From Gaeumannomyces sp. JS-464 (lineage: Eukaryota; Ascomycota; Sordariomycetes; Magnaporthales; Magnaporthaceae), in NCBI GenBank assembly GCA_002197995.1, contig NGZR01000001.1:1-64000 (forward strand): 64,000 nucleotides of DNA. The letters run 5' to 3'. Within the stretch, counting starts at the first letter, position 1. Every line of letters begins with the position of its first letter. A program made the translations under genes and the position numbers. This document shows, piece by piece, positions 1 through 12,416 of the stretch. The notes beneath the pieces were generated by a model. The model did no database searches, was not told the DNA's origin, and was given only the letters and a program-made list of their open reading frames with translations.

Positions 1-163
1 CCTAACCCTAACCTAACCTACCCCTAACCCTAACCTAACCCTAACCCTAACCCTAACCCTAACCCTAACCCTAACCTAACCCTAACCCTAACCCTAACCC
101 TAACCCTAACCCTAACCCTAACCCTAACCCTAACCCTAACCCTAACCCTAACCCTAACCCTAA
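1..163. repeat. Telomere, CCCTAA repeats (C-rich strand)
   Basis: About 27 tandem copies of CCCTAA (TTAGGG on the other strand), with a few CCTAA and CCCCTAA variants in the first 80 bases. This places the window at a left chromosome end. The array stops abruptly at the start of the subtelomeric repeat block. Confidence 0.98.
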
Positions 164-3100
164 CAACGCTCCCCGGGTTTACCGGTAGTACAGTACTTTA
201 AATAATGCAATATACCCGTAATGTTAATTTCGGTAACTGCGAACTTTAACTTTTTAACGGGTATAATAGCTTTAAAATCGGCAAGGCCGCCGGCGGTAAT
301 TTTAATAAAAAAGTTAAACTCGGTATTTTATATAAGCTTGTAAAAGATTTCCGTAAAAGCCGGGTTACGGAAAACGTTAAGCACGGTTTAAAACAGCTTG
401 TTATATTAGTTGGTATCGTTATTTACTTTAATATTTTTTACCGGATTACCGCACTTTTAAAAGGTTAAAAAACTAAAGTAATTAGCAATTGCAAAAAGGA
501 AAGTTAACGCCGGTTAATAAAATTTCGTGCCCGCGGGCGTAAAAAAAGAAAAAAAAAAGGGAATCGCGTTCGCGGGCACGATATCGGGAAATAAACTTAC
601 TTTTAATATCGGAATGCTACGCGAGGAGCTTTTTTAACTTATAATCGAAAATGGCAATTAAAATGGTAACGTTATGCAAGTTAACCGTTAGGTTATATGC
701 GAGGTTTTAACTTTTAATAGCGTTTTTTTTTGCGGCTTTACCGGTATTAATAGCAAAGCGGGCGGCGTTATTCGGGATAAACTATCGGCCGACGAAAGCA
801 AAAACACCTTATTTAACGTTATCGGCTTATTAAAACATTTAACCGACAAATGGGATGTTGTTTAAATTGTAATAGCCGTTATAAAGCATTACCTCGTGCT
901 TAGTAAAAGCGTTGTTTAAATGGCTTTTGCTAGTTAGTACGGCGGGCAATGGGAAGTTTTTATAATTAGGCTCGTTAAGTATAAGCAATTTAATAACATT
1001 TTTATAAGCGGGCTAATAAAAGAGCTCGATTGTTTGCGCGCTTTTTACAAGTTTAACGGGCTTGTTAAACTTAATAAGCTTGTTAAAATGCGCAGGTTTA
1101 ACGGTTTTGTTATTTTCGAGCTTTTTAAGCTTTTTTTTTGTTTTTAACCCGGAGTTTAAACTTTATTTTTCGCGTTAAGTTCGCGGCTTTTAAACCTTTC
1201 GTATTAAGGGTTAAAAAAAGCGGGATAAAGCTTTCGTTCGCCGAAAACAAGCCGCTAAAAAAGTCGTTCGCTTGCTTGTTAGCAAGCTTGTTAACGGCAT
1301 TTTTAACGGTTAAAAAAGGCGGGGCAAAACTTTCGTTTTTCGAAAAAAAGTTTACCATTTTGCTAGCGGATTTAAAAAAGGCTTTAGTTTAACGGCGGGA
1401 ACGTTTAATTCCGGCCGGAGTTTTAACAGCTTCCCTTTTAAACGCTATCGTTTTTATTAAAAGTAAATTAATTAGCATAATATTTTAAAAAATTATGCCC
1501 GCGTGCGTAAAAAGAAAAAAAAATCGTGCTCGTAAATGTAAAAAGAAAAAAAAGGAATCGTGCCCGCGGGTATAATATCCAATTTTTTTCATTTTTTTTA
1601 CGCCCGCGGGCGCGATATCCTAAAAGGATATAATTAAAAAGCTTAAGTTATAAAAAAACACTTACTAATAGCGGCGAATTACCGCGAATGTAGTAATTTA
1701 AAACGGCGAAACGCGTGTAAATTGCGGTTTATAAACGTTAGGCTGGTTATTACAATTAAAGGCGGGGAATCGAAATATCGTGCCCGCGGCGCGATTAAGC
1801 TGGATTTAAAAAAAACGGCATAAAAGCGAAAACGAATTTGCAAAAGGTTAATTTTAAAAAAGTATAAATATAGGTTTAAATTTTAAAAAAAAAAGTTAAG
1901 CTGGGAGATTTTCTTTTATATTTTTAAGAATCGTTCGTACGCTTTTTGCTATTGCTTAATTGGCTTATAAAAGTGCTTGTTATTACTTACCTTTTAAACA
2001 AACGTGCCCGCGAGCATAATATCGTAAAAAAGCGGATTGCGTTATAATGGTATTAATTTAAAGTTGTTAATATTTGCGTTAATATTTAACTTGGTAATAT
2101 AAACGGGGTCGCACCGTGTAAACGCACGTATTTTGCCGGCCCGCTTATGCATTTAAATTTAAACGGTTTTAACGCACGTGTTTTACCGCTTTATTTATAT
2201 TAGCACCCGTTAACACGTAAGGTTTTTCCACGCCGTTATTTATAACGTTTTAAATTAAAAAATAACGCGTAAAATATTATGCTTAAATGCAAAAAAACAA
2301 TTTTAAAATATCGTATTCGAAAGTATGTTTTAAATAAGCAGGTTTTAATTATCCGGGCTATCGGTTAAAACAAGCTTACGGGCAAATTTGTATAAGCGAA
2401 TAACTAGGCCGTTATAAAAAAGGATATTTAAATTACGCCCGAAAGCACGATACTTTTTTAGTTTAAATGCAAAGCCGCTTTTTTTTATAAATACGCTTTA
2501 AATATGCTTAGTTTTAATTTTTTATTTCGCTTTATTATATTTATTAAAAAATTGCATACCGTTATTAAATATGCTAATAAAACGCTTTTTAAAACACATT
2601 GCTTATTAAAATGGCTATTATTGTAAAAGAAAAAGCGAAATGGTTTTAAATAAAAACGTAAGTAATAATAATCCCAAAAAAAAACGGTAAGCGATAAAAA
2701 CCTAAAAAGGAAAGCGGTAAGCGATAAAAAAAAAAACAGTTAAATAGCGATAATAATCCTAAAAAGGAAAAGCGGTAAGCGATAAAAACCTAAAAAAGGA
2801 AAGCGTTGCAACGCAAAAAACAAAACATAAAAGCAATTAATTTTATTATAAAATAACAACAAATAACTTATTTTACCGTTAAACAGTTAATGTATTAAAA
2901 TAAAAATAAAAAGTAAATTATAATTAATTAATTCCCGTTTTTAAAATTAAATTTGGAATTGATTTTATTAAACTGCATTAATTATTAGCTTTAATTAAAT
3001 TTCGTAAAGTGGAAGGTAATAAAAACCCAAATACGGAAAGGCGGCTGCTTTTATTAGGAAATCGAAAAGCGATAAAAACTTTAAAACAGTAAAACGCTGC

Positions 3101-3214
3101 AATTAAAAAAGGAAAAAAAAAGGCGATAAAAACCCAAATTTAATTTAACGCCATTTCCGTAATAAAAACGCTTTAAGCTTAAAAACTTAACTTTAAACCG
3201 AGAAAAGTAAATAA
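163..3214. repeat. Subtelomeric repeat block A, telomere-proximal copy
   Basis: This block is repeated in the same orientation at 24247-27275. Both begin with AACRACGCTYYYCGGGTTTRC and end after a shared AAACCGAGAAAAGT. Differences between the copies are mainly C/T and G/A transitions plus small indels, as expected after RIP. Homology reaches the last telomere repeat, so this copy is capped at that point. Both copies contain a short Lys/Asn/Phe-rich minus-strand reading frame (1125-1358 and 25209-25442) that starts MVNFFSKNESFAP. I do not recognise it, and it may be only an AT-rich relic. Confidence 0.9.
1495..1620. repeat. Cluster of GC-rich palindromes GCCCGCGGGC in AT-rich DNA
   Basis: Three partly decayed copies of a motif near TCGTGCCCGCGGGCGTAAAA occur here, at about 1497, 1562 and 1600, each followed or preceded by an A-rich run. 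The last copy is in the opposite orientation, ending in CGCGATATCC. Further copies in block A are near 526, 571, 1780 and 2005. Confidence 0.7.
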
Positions 3215-3984
3215 GTAAAACCTGCGTTTAAAAGTGCATAAAAGCATGCAAAAAAAGGTTTTTTAACGAGGAAAAAAAAGCGCTAAATTATAAAATTTTA
3301 ATATTTACGCGTTAAAAAACCGGAGCGAAAACGATAAGCAAAATGAAAAAAAACGGCTAGCTAATAGTAAAATTCCTTTTATAAACAAATGCTTTTTACT
3401 AAACTCGTTTTAATTCGTAGCCGTATTTTAAACGGCATTATCGTTTTTATTAAAATGCATTGTACTTTGGTTATTCGCCGCGAATACTTTTATTATATTT
3501 TTAAATACTCCCGTTATAAAAAGCGTTATAAAAACCTCGCCGTTTACGTTTTACCGGCTTTTTGTATTAAAAAAGGTAATTACGTTATTATTAACTAGTA
3601 TAAGCTTTTAAACAAAACGGTATGCGTTGTATGCTTTGCGGCGGCGGTATTAAAAAGTTGTTAAACAACGTTCGCGTTTTTCCAAACGCCGTTATTTATA
3701 TTTAAGGATTTTATTAACATATTTTGAAATTTAAATTAAGTTTAACGGTTTACGTATTACGTTTTAAACGGATAAAACCGTTAAATCGTTTGCTAAGTTT
3801 TAAAATAAAAGGTTTTTTTTTAAGCATTTTAAGCGTTGTTTTTTAATTATTATTTCGAATTTTTATTTAAATTCGCACGCGTTTTATTTGCACGCCGCTT
3901 TATATAAACTAATTATAACCGCGTTATTATTTAAATACGCGCGTATTTAATTATAATATAGTTTTTTAAAATTTATTTTTTAAT
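3215..3984. other. AT-rich RIP-degraded stretch, no gene seen
   Basis: AT-rich sequence between repeat block A and the TA target site of the pogo-like element. A 69-codon plus-strand frame at 3389-3598 is open but resembles no family I know. Its length is unremarkable for stop-rich AT DNA, so I do not call it a gene. Confidence 0.6.
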
Positions 3985-3986
3985 TA

Positions 3987-4028
3987 ACGTGGTTTACAAA
4001 CGAGTCGCGCATATAAGCGAGTCGCGCA
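3987..4028 (+). repeat. Left terminal inverted repeat of the split pogo-like element
   Basis: 42 bp, preceded by TA. It contains two copies of a GCGAGTCGCGCA-type submotif, in register with the right end. Confidence 0.9.
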
Positions 4029-4086
4029 TTTTTTAATGCGACACGCGTTTTCCATTTTTAACCTTAATTTTTTAACAATTACAAAT

Positions 4087-5684
4087 AAAATCGACATCGA
4101 AAAAAGCTAAAATTGTTTTCGCTATATAAGCAATCCAATTTAATCGGGGATTAAGTTTGCGTTCGGCGGTTAAAATTTACGATGTTTTTAAATTCATACT
4201 GCGCGATTAACGCGCCGGCCGACTTGCTCGACGCGACAGCATGCTTAAATTACGAAAATTAACGGAATTCGAAAAAAAAACGCTTATTAAATACATATTT
4301 AAGCTAAATTCGCGAGCATTCCTTCCCCGGCCTTTTGGTGTTAAAAATATAGCTAAAACCGATTGCTCGCTAAACGCGACGCGGGCGTCGTTAGTAAAAA
4401 CTAAGTCGCGAACTTTGTTAAACGCCGCGCAAAGCTCGGCACGCGTTGGATTTAAAAGTACGATTATTAAAAAGCTAAATGCGAAAATCCTAAACTCGTT
4501 TTTGCGTAATTCGACTTTATACGAAATATTATAGCTAAATATAGCATTTTAAATAACGACATTTACAATTTCGACAAAACCGGCTTTTTTATAAGCATAA
4601 TCGCTGCCGTTATAGTTATTATAACATTAAAAAGCCGTAATAAAGCAAAGCTGGTTTAGTTTAGCAACCGGGAATAGGTTATAGTTATTTAAAGGGTTAA
4701 TTATTGCGGTTAAGCGATTCCCTTTTTATTATCGTTAAAAAGCAGTACCATTTAACTAATTAGTATTCGGAAACCGACTTTTCACGCGACTGGGTTATTT
4801 TAACGAGTTTTAACAAGTGGATTACGAACGAGCTCGGTTTAAAATGGATCGGCATTTCGATAAACACATTGCATTCGCAGGAAAAGGTCCTATCGTTTGT
4901 TAGTGCTAAACGGGCATAAAAACTACCATTCGACGGATTTTAAGCTTTACTGCTAGGAATATAACATTATTACGCTTTGCATACCTCCGCATTCGTTTTA
5001 CTTTTTTTAACCGCTTAACGTTAAATGTTTTAACCCGCTAAAAAAGGCGTACGGTTAACAAATCGAAAACTTAATAAGGTTATACGTTAACCACGTAATT
5101 AAAGTCGAGTTTTTTTCGGCGTTTAAAGCGGCATTTTTTAACTTTATAACCGAAAAAAACATTCGAAAAAGCTTCCGAAAAGCTAGCTTTGCTCCTTTTA
5201 ATCCGGGTTCGGTTTTGGAAAAGCTAAATGTAAAACTACGAACTTTAACTCCCTCGAAAAAGCTTTTAAGCAACGCCGAACCTTAAACCTCCAAAACGCC
5301 GCGAACAGTTAAAAAAGCAACTTCGCAATTCGAACATATTAAAATTCGGATTTCCAATTACCGGAGCAGCTTTCCGTCATTTATGCTAGCGGTTATAAAC
5401 CAGCTTGCGAAAGGAACGAGTTTAATTATGCATTAAATGGCCCTTTTTAAAGCCGAAGTTACTTCGCTACGCAAAGCGAACGAAGTATTAAGCAAACGCC
5501 GGAAAGCTAAAAAAACACGTGTTTAATAAAAAGGGTTACATATTGTCGAAAAAATACGTAATATTTTAAACCAAAAAAGCTAAATGGGTAGTTACAGCAA
5601 GAAATGCGCGATTATAAAAGTTAATAAAGGAAAGCGATAACGATTCGTCGGCGATATAGCATTTGCGGTAAAACTGGACATAAT
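4087..5684 (+). pseudogene. Pogo/Fot-like transposase (HTH-psq, HTH-Tc5, DDE_1), RIP-degraded and interrupted
   Basis: The plus-strand translation follows the fungal pogo/Fot transposase order, with in-frame stops. A psq-type helix-turn-helix (GLSLRSAVKIYDV and FILRD, 4140-4210) is followed by RKLTEFEKKTLIKYI (4250-4285). A DDE catalytic core follows: YNFDKTGF near 4570, then YRLLVLNGH and ITLCIPPHS at 4890-5000. The last part is a C-terminal zinc knuckle. CGKTGHN is read up to base 5684, where the 5' LTR begins. The remaining codons (Ala, Arg, Thr, Cys, stop) lie at 13152-13166, in frame, beyond the 3' LTR. The protein would have bound the TIRs and catalysed cut-and-paste transposition. It is inactive as it stands. 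Confidence 0.85.
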
Positions 5685-6132
5685 TGTTACGATTAGCATG
5701 CAAGCCTTTAAAATAGCAAAGCAAGAAAGGACTTTAAAGTGGTGTTTCCGCCCCACCTTAGTTATATAAAGTTACGTAAACTAAAAGGGATTTGTAAATT
5801 TATAGCAAAGTAATAAATTTAAAACGGGATTTATGGATTTGTAACAAAGTAACAAATTTAAAAAGGATTTATAAATTTGTAACAAAGCTATAAATCCAAC
5901 CTAACGCAAAGCAAAAAGCAGCGTATATATAAAAAATGGATTCCTTATTATTTTAAATAGCTTTAACTAAAACTTCGGCATTAATTAACTTAAATTAGCT
6001 TTTAAGCATCTTTTAAAGCAAGCAATTAAATCGTTTTTTTAAGTTACGTAATCCTTTATTATTAGCACTAGCGATATTATCTTTCCCACCCCCGAAATGC
6101 CTTATTTTAAAAGCAAACCTTTAATTATAACA
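5685..6132 (+). repeat. 5' LTR of the chromovirus
   Basis: 448 bp, starting TGTTACGATTAGCATG and ending TTAATTATAACA. It matches 12699-13146 along its length and has the same length. The preceding five bases, ATAAT, repeat after the 3' LTR. Confidence 0.93.
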
Positions 6133-6337
6133 TTTTAACTAATCCTATTTAATACCTCGTCGAAGGGAAAATAGCGCAACTATAACAAGCAGCAGTAAAA
6201 AGCTTAAAAAGGAAAAAACCACGGTTTTTACTTTTAACGGTGTTAAATACGACCTTAACGAAGCCGCTAATACGGCCAGCCTTTTTAAACTTATAACGGT
6301 TAAAATCGCTAAAAGCTAAAACGAAGTAAAGCAATTT

Positions 6338-7180
6338 ACTGCGAAATTAGCGTCTTTTAAAGCACTTATCGCAATTAAAACGTACAAATTCCCGTCCCCG
6401 GATTTTTACGGAAAGGAAAACGGCAAGCTTAAAACGTTTTTTACCGAATGCAAAAGCTATTTTAAGTTTTACAAATAGCAATTTGTAAACGAGGAATAAA
6501 AAGTTGCTTACGCTATTACTAAGCTGGACGGCAAAGTGAAAAAATGGTTTTAACCGACCTAAAGCGATTATTTTAAAAGGTATAAGGATAGCTAGGAAAC
6601 CACTAAGCTTATTTTCGCTAGTTTCGAAACTTTCGGAAAAAAAGTCGGAAAAGTGTTCGAAACAATTAACGAAACCCGAATCGCCGAAAGAAACCTATTA
6701 GCTTTTAAATAGCGAGGGTTTACAGCCAAATACGTAGCGGACTTTTAACGGATTAGCACTAAGCTTAATTAAAGCGACGCCACGCTAATGCTGCATTTTT
6801 ACAACGAATTGCGCGAGGATGTAAAAGATAAAATCGCGAAATAAAATCGCCCGGAATTTTTTACGAATTATATCCGGGACGCGGTTCGCATTAGCGATAA
6901 ACTGTACGAACGATAATAAAAAAAAAAGGATATGATTTTAAAAACGTAGCATAAAATAATAAGGCTAACTAAAAAAAGGCCAAATAGTAACCTATTACGG
7001 CTTATAAAACGCATTTAAGCTTTATAAACCTTAGTGCGGGAGCCGCTTACTAGCAATAAAAGCAGCAAAAAAAGCAAAAACAAAACCCGAAAAACGGGAA
7101 GTGTTTTAAATGCGGCTAAACTGGCCATATAAAAGTTAATTGCTTTTAACGGGATAATAACCGCTAAATAGCGAACTTTT
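6338..7180 (+). pseudogene. Chromovirus gag (capsid and CCHC zinc knuckle), RIP-degraded
   Basis: The translation shows a retrotransposon Gag core: a YAITKLDGKVKKWF-like helix region at 6510-6550, a downstream helix around LRED.KDKIAK at about 6810, and a C-terminal CCHC knuckle CFKCG.TGHIKVNC at about 7103-7145, interrupted by one stop at a former codon. It would form the virus-like particle and bind the RNA. Several in-frame TAA/TAG stops make it non-functional. Confidence 0.85.
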
Positions 7181-8479
7181 AACAAACGTAAGGAAGCTTA
7201 ACATAAAAAAAGCTGTGTTTTAAAGCAGCGTTTAATTAAACGGGCTGCTATAACAAGCTATATGCCACATACCAGTTCGATAAAAAGGTTACCGGATGGT
7301 ATTTTCGGGAATTACGAAATATTTGCATATTTAAAGTTATAAAGCTCGAGTACGATAACGAGGGAAAATAACGGATCGTTTTCGGGCCCGAAAATTCGGA
7401 AAAGGAAAACGATACCGCTTTTCGCGGGTTTTAAAAGGGAGCAATCCTAACAAGTAACGCGGAGGAAGGAAAAGCCCGAAAAAAGCCTTTAAGCTAAACA
7501 CACCTTTTCCGAAAGCCGGAAAATTCCGACACCGACGTTAAAATAAACCGAAATGGTTAAAACTTTAAAACGGCCGAGTTTTGGGAGCGAGCGGAGGGCC
7601 CGAACGGAGGAACTTTTGTACTTATAATTCGCGAAAAGCAGGCGAGCTGGAAAAACTAGCACGCTTTTACGCCCCTCGATATTTCGGCGTGTTTTTAAAA
7701 CGTTAAGGTTTTAAAACACCCAAACGGCCCGTTGTGTTACGCCACCCCGGCGGACGGAGATAACGGCTAACCCTTATCGTGGTTTAACGACCAGCAGGAA
7801 GTTAAATACGCTAGCTACCGGTTTAACAACATAAGCGAGCCGAGCAAAGCTGCGTTAAAACCCGAGAACCACTTTAGCGTTAATATAAAACACCCCGGAC
7901 ATTTGTACCTTTTTTAAGTAAAATGCATTTATAAAAAATGCAAATTCCACTTACGACCTAAGCTTAAATACGATTTTTTCCGCGGAAGTTAAAAAGCGAG
8001 CCTAAAGTTAAACCCCGTTTGGCATTCCAATTGCCACGGTGGGAATTAGCCCGGATCGGCAGGTTTACCGCAGTTTTTAAACCTAGCGAACGGTACCCGA
8101 TGCTATGCGTTATTAAAATGCTCGATTAGGGAAAGTGCGAAACTGTAAAATGCAAAAAGCATATGGCATAAAAGGCGGAAGTTTAACATTAGGGGATCGC
8201 GCGAGCGTACGTACCGTTCGACCCGGACAAAGGGACGAACGTACGGTACTCGTTCCTTTTACTAAAAAACTAAAAAAACTACCCGAACGAAGGGCACGGA
8301 ATGGAAAAAAAAAAAAAAAAACTAATAAAAACCCTTGCAATAGCAAAATCGAGTTAACCATACGACCTATTAACATTCCGAATGGAATATTAAGGAAAAA
8401 AGGTTAAAGTAATAATCGATTACGAAGTATAAAGCGATTATATATCGCTATAAGCGGTTAAACGGTATAAAATTCCCAC

Positions 8480-11400
8480 GAAACGGAAACACTAACCGTA
8501 CCAATTAAAAACGGTCGAAGGAATACCTATCGCTTATAATAAGGGATAAATCGACCAAAAAACACAGCTAGTAACATTGCGCACCCGGAATGGGAAGGAC
8601 GTTACTATTATATTGGACGAATTGGATATAAAGGAAAGAAACGTCATTTTCGGGATCCTTTAGCTTAGGAAAAATAACTTACGGATAAATTAAACCACCG
8701 GCCAGGTTTAATAAGGGAAGTTACGAGTAACTAAAAAGGTTTACTAGTTACGAACCCCAAACTATAAGCATAAAAAGCAACGAAAAAAGGTTACGACGGT
8801 GGCAGGATTTGGCAATCCACTTTTGCATTTAGCGTTAACGAATACGCGATTATTTAAAGCGGAAAGCGATTAAAATAACCCAACTAATACCGAAAAACGG
8901 CTCGCGAATGTTCCGGAAAAATACCACAAATACGAGAAATTGTTTAGGAAAAACCTAAAAACGGTGCTTCCCGAATATAAACCGTTCGATTTTAAAATTA
9001 AATTTAAGCTAAACACGCAGTTTAAGTATTAAAAGCTATACTAGCTTAGCTTTTAACAACAGGAGGTGCTAAAAAAACAGTTAAAAAAAAACTTACGGAA
9101 AGGACATATTAAACCTTTCGATTTTCCAATAGGATACGGGATTTTATAAAAAAGAAAAAAAAACGGGACGAAGCGAATATATATCGATTATTAACCGCTA
9201 AACGAAGCTATTGTTAAAAATCGGTATTTTATGCTTTTTATCGACGAATTGCGCGATAAGCTCGGCAAAACCCAATACTTTACGGCTTTGGATTTACGGA
9301 AAGTTTATAGCTTAATACGGATTAAAAAAGGCTAAAAGTGGTTTACGGCTTTTAAAACCAGGTTTAAATGCTACGAGTTTTTAGTAATAACTTTCGGGTT
9401 TATTAACGCACCAGTTACGTTTTAAAGGATAATTAACCATATGTTACGCGAATATTTCGACGTTTTCGTTTTCGCGTACCTGGACGATATCCTAATTTTT
9501 TCGGAAACGATGGAAAAGCATAGCAAGCACGTACATAAAATATTCCAAAAGTTGCTAAACGTAAAGCTCCTCGTTAAACCAGAAAAATGCGAATAGCACT
9601 CGCAAAAAGTCGCTTTTTTAAAGTTCGTAATTACATTTGGACAGGTTTGCATAAATTTTAAAAAGCTCGAAAAAGTTAAAAAATGGCTTATATTTAAAAA
9701 CGTTACGAAAGTACAAGGGTTCCTAAGGTTTTTAAACTTTTACAGGCGGTTTATTCGTGGTTATAGCAAAATCGCCATACCATTTACAAACCTTACCAAA
9801 AACAACCACCAGTTCTATTAAAAAGGGTAAAAATAAAAGGCTTTCGAATAATTACGGGACGCCGTATTAAAGGAACTAATGTTAGCACTTCCGGACTTAA
9901 AAAAACCTTTCGAGGTTAAAACCGACGCGTCGGATTACGCGATTGGCGGTTAACTTGAATAACGAAACGACCAAAAACGGTTGCACCCTTGTGCGTTTTT
10001 TTCGCAAAAGTTAAATGGATTTAAGTTAAACTACTAAATCCACAATAAAAAACTTTTAACAATCATTCGAGCATTTGAAAAATGGCGACCACACTTTTAT
10101 AAAGCAAAGCATTAGGTTATAATGTATATAAACCATAAAAATTTAACATACTTTATTATAAGCAAAAACCTAAACAAACGGCAAATCCGTTAGAGCGAGT
10201 TTTTGCAAAATTACGATATCCGGATCGAGTACCAAAAAAGGTCGGAAAACGGCCGGGCGAACGCTTTAAACCGACGACCGGACCATTAGGTTGCAGTACT
10301 TAAAAAAATACAAGTAATTTTAGTAAAAAAACCAAACGGATTTTTAGTTCCGGCATAAAGGATTTTCGTTAAAACGGTTCGATGGGGAAAAGTTTAAACC
10401 CTAAAAAGAATTTAATAAATTTACGGCTAATTAACACACGGTTATTAAAGCGTAAAAAAACGTGAAAACGGTTATAATAACATTACGAGTTCGTAAAAAC
10501 CCGAGCCGAAGTATAAAACGCAATAAAGGATTGCGAAAGTTATGCTAAAAATAAAGCTAACAAGCACAAACCGTACGGGTTATTACAACTTTTGCTAGTA
10601 CCGGATGGAATATGGCAGGAAATTACTATAAATTTCGTTATTAAATTTCCCTAATTTAAAAAACCGTTAATTAAAGTGAAGTACGATAATGTATTAGTAG
10701 TAATAGATAGGCTTACTAAGTACGCTTTATTTTTACCATATAAGGAAAGTAGCGACGTTACGAAGCTAGCGTACGTTTTTATTAAGCATGTAATAGCGGA
10801 ACACGGCACGTTAAACCGCTTAATTACGGATAAAAATAAGCTATTTATAAGCAAGTTTTGAAAAAGGCTTACGAGCAGGCTAAAAGCAAAGCACTTTTTA
10901 TTTACAGCTTACCACTTTTAAATAAATGGATAAACGAAACGGACGAACTAAACCATAAAGCAGTATTTACGTTATTACGTTAATTACAAATAAAACGATT
11001 GGATATAACTATTCCTTATGGCTTAGTTCGCTTATAACAGCTTAGTTTATAAAAGTATAAAAACCACACCGTTTTATGCGAACTATAGGTTTACGTTTAT
11101 AACGTATAAAAAACCCAGGGCAAAAAAACATACCTTAATAGCGGAAATACAAATAACGGAGTTTACTAAATTGCATAAACATTTCCAAACAAAGCTAAAA
11201 AAGTTACGGCACCGCATAACTACTCGAGCAAATAAAAAAAGGATCGAAAAACCGATTTTTAAAAAGAGGGATAGCGTTTATCTTTTTTAACGGAATATTA
11301 AAACGAAACGACCGAGCGATAAGCTAAACCACAAAAAACTGGGACCGTTTAAAGTATTAAAAAAGGTTTCGAACGTAAATTACAAATTTTAATTACCACT

Positions 11401-11650
11401 AATTATAAAATCCCACCCGGTTTTTTATATTTCCTTATTCGAATTAGCGCTACCAGGCTTTAAAAGCGACGAGTTAGTGGAAGTTAACCCAAAATAAAAG
11501 TACGAAGTCGAAGGAATTTTAAACTATAAGCTAAAAAACAAACCCAAAAAGTACCTAATTAAGTGGAAAAGGTATGGTTACGAAAAAAACACGTGGGAAA
11601 AAAAAACCAACCTTAAAAACTGCTAAAAAGCTTTATAAAAATATCGGCAA
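8480..11650 (+). pseudogene. Chromovirus pol (protease, RT, RNase H, integrase, chromodomain), RIP-degraded
   Basis: The protease-to-RT linker reads ELDIKERNVIFGILWL (8620-8665). RT begins at about 9100, with FTALDLRK near 9280 and the catalytic box YLDDILIFS at 9476-9502. RNase H follows with TDASDYAIGG near 9930. Integrase residues include VLVVIDRLTKYALFLPY (10690-10740) and HGTLNRLITDK (10800-10830). A chromodomain reads YEVEGILNYKLKNK followed by YLIKWKRYGYEKNTWE at 11500-11600. In related elements the chromodomain steers integration toward methylated-H3K9 heterochromatin. Stops occur throughout, so this copy cannot encode a functional polyprotein. Confidence 0.92.
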
Positions 11651-11763
11651 AAACTCCTAAACGAAGGTTAGCAAAAGCAAAAAGGCGGGCCGCTTACCGC
11701 AGCCGTTTATACACACGCCGGCCGTGCCCCGTGCGTATAAACGGCCGTGGTAGGAAAAACCTT

Positions 11764-11836
11764 AGCCTAGTTAGGAATCGAACCTGGGATTTCCGGTTAA
11801 AAGGTAAAAAGTGTTACTATTATACCACTGGGTTAA
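11764..11836 (-). tRNA. tRNA-like sequence in the chromovirus 3' region (degenerate, possibly Lys or Gln type)
   Basis: On the minus strand the sequence holds an A-box-like AGTGGTATAATAG and a B-box GGTTCGATTCC in the right order and spacing. The T-stem is partly broken by what look like RIP transitions, and the anticodon arm does not close cleanly, so identity is uncertain. I regard it as a tRNA-derived pseudogene carried by the retrotransposon, not a working tRNA. Confidence 0.55.
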
Positions 11837-11959
11837 GGGAAAAATACATTTACTAAAACTAAATAGGGTAAAAAAGTTTGCACCGAACGGTTAGCAAAAA
11901 AAAAAAAAGTAAAAGTTCGACGAGCTTTAAAGCAAGCCCGAAAATTTGTTAACCCTTAC

Positions 11960-12029
11960 GGTCGTGCCGGGATTCGAACCCGAAACTTCGGTAAGGAAAC
12001 CAAAGCCACGTTTAATGCGCCATAGGACT
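11960..12029 (-). tRNA. tRNA-like sequence in the chromovirus 3' region (Arg-CCT-like)
   Basis: On the minus strand there is a nearly intact T-arm (CGGGTTCGAATCCCG), a D-arm region ATGGCGCATTAAACG, and an anticodon arm TTTGGTTTCCTTACCGAA that would present CCT but with a loop one base too long. The 3' acceptor strand CACGACC pairs poorly with the present 5' strand. It lies 120 bp from the other tRNA-like sequence, in the same orientation. Likely a tRNA-Arg-derived relic. Confidence 0.55.
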
Positions 12030-12113
12030 TAAGGAAATTGTTAAAAAGAGTTACAATTTACCCCGGTTAAAAAAAGCAAACAGGTTTAGGTTAAGATTAA
12101 CCCCGGACATTTG

Positions 12114-12416
12114 CTAATCGGAAAGAACGGAAGGAGCTACAAAAGACTCGAAGTGCGAGGCAGCCTGGCGAGCCGTTTGGTTAGCCTTTTCCCGCTTAAT
12201 ACGCTCCAATTCCTCCACCGAGTTAATACCGCGACGTACCGCGCGTATTATTTTTTCCAGCCACATTCGTTTTTGCTTCCGAAAATGGAGGATTTTTTCC
12301 TCCGCCTTTTTCAGCTTAGCTTTAAGCTTGGAATGCTGGGTGACGATATTTCGAAGCTCGGAAAAAAAAGGCCTTAGGATATCGCACCCCGAGCGATTAA
12401 TCCGAAGATATTCCAC
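12114..12416 (-). CDS. Antisense reading frame in the chromovirus 3' region, basic coiled-coil protein
   Basis: A 100-codon minus-strand frame is open from a start codon and well preserved, although everything around it is full of RIP stops. The product begins MEYLRINRSGCDIL, has a Lys/Glu/Leu-rich coiled-coil section (LKAKLKKAEEKILHFRKQ), and ends in a basic segment (RAVRRGINSVEELERIKREK). It lies between the end of pol and the 3' LTR, opposite to the polyprotein. I recall similar frames accompanying fungal retroelements but cannot assign a function. It could be a fragment of a longer captured protein, since homology may continue upstream of the start. Confidence 0.5.
   Translation of the reverse strand: MEYLRINRSGCDILRPFFSELRNIVTQHSKLKAKLKKAEEKILHFRKQKRMWLEKIIRAVRRGINSVEELERIKREKANQTARQAASHFESFVAPSVLSD

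Noticed and set aside
163..3214. Telomere-linked RecQ helicase in the subtelomeric block
   Set aside because: Expected from other fungi, but no helicase motif was readable on either strand, even allowing for C-to-T changes.
8113..8407. Overlapping 87- and 90-codon frames inside the chromovirus
   Set aside because: They lie in the gag-pol linker, mirror each other on opposite strands and are basic low-complexity sequence; treated as part of the degraded polyprotein.
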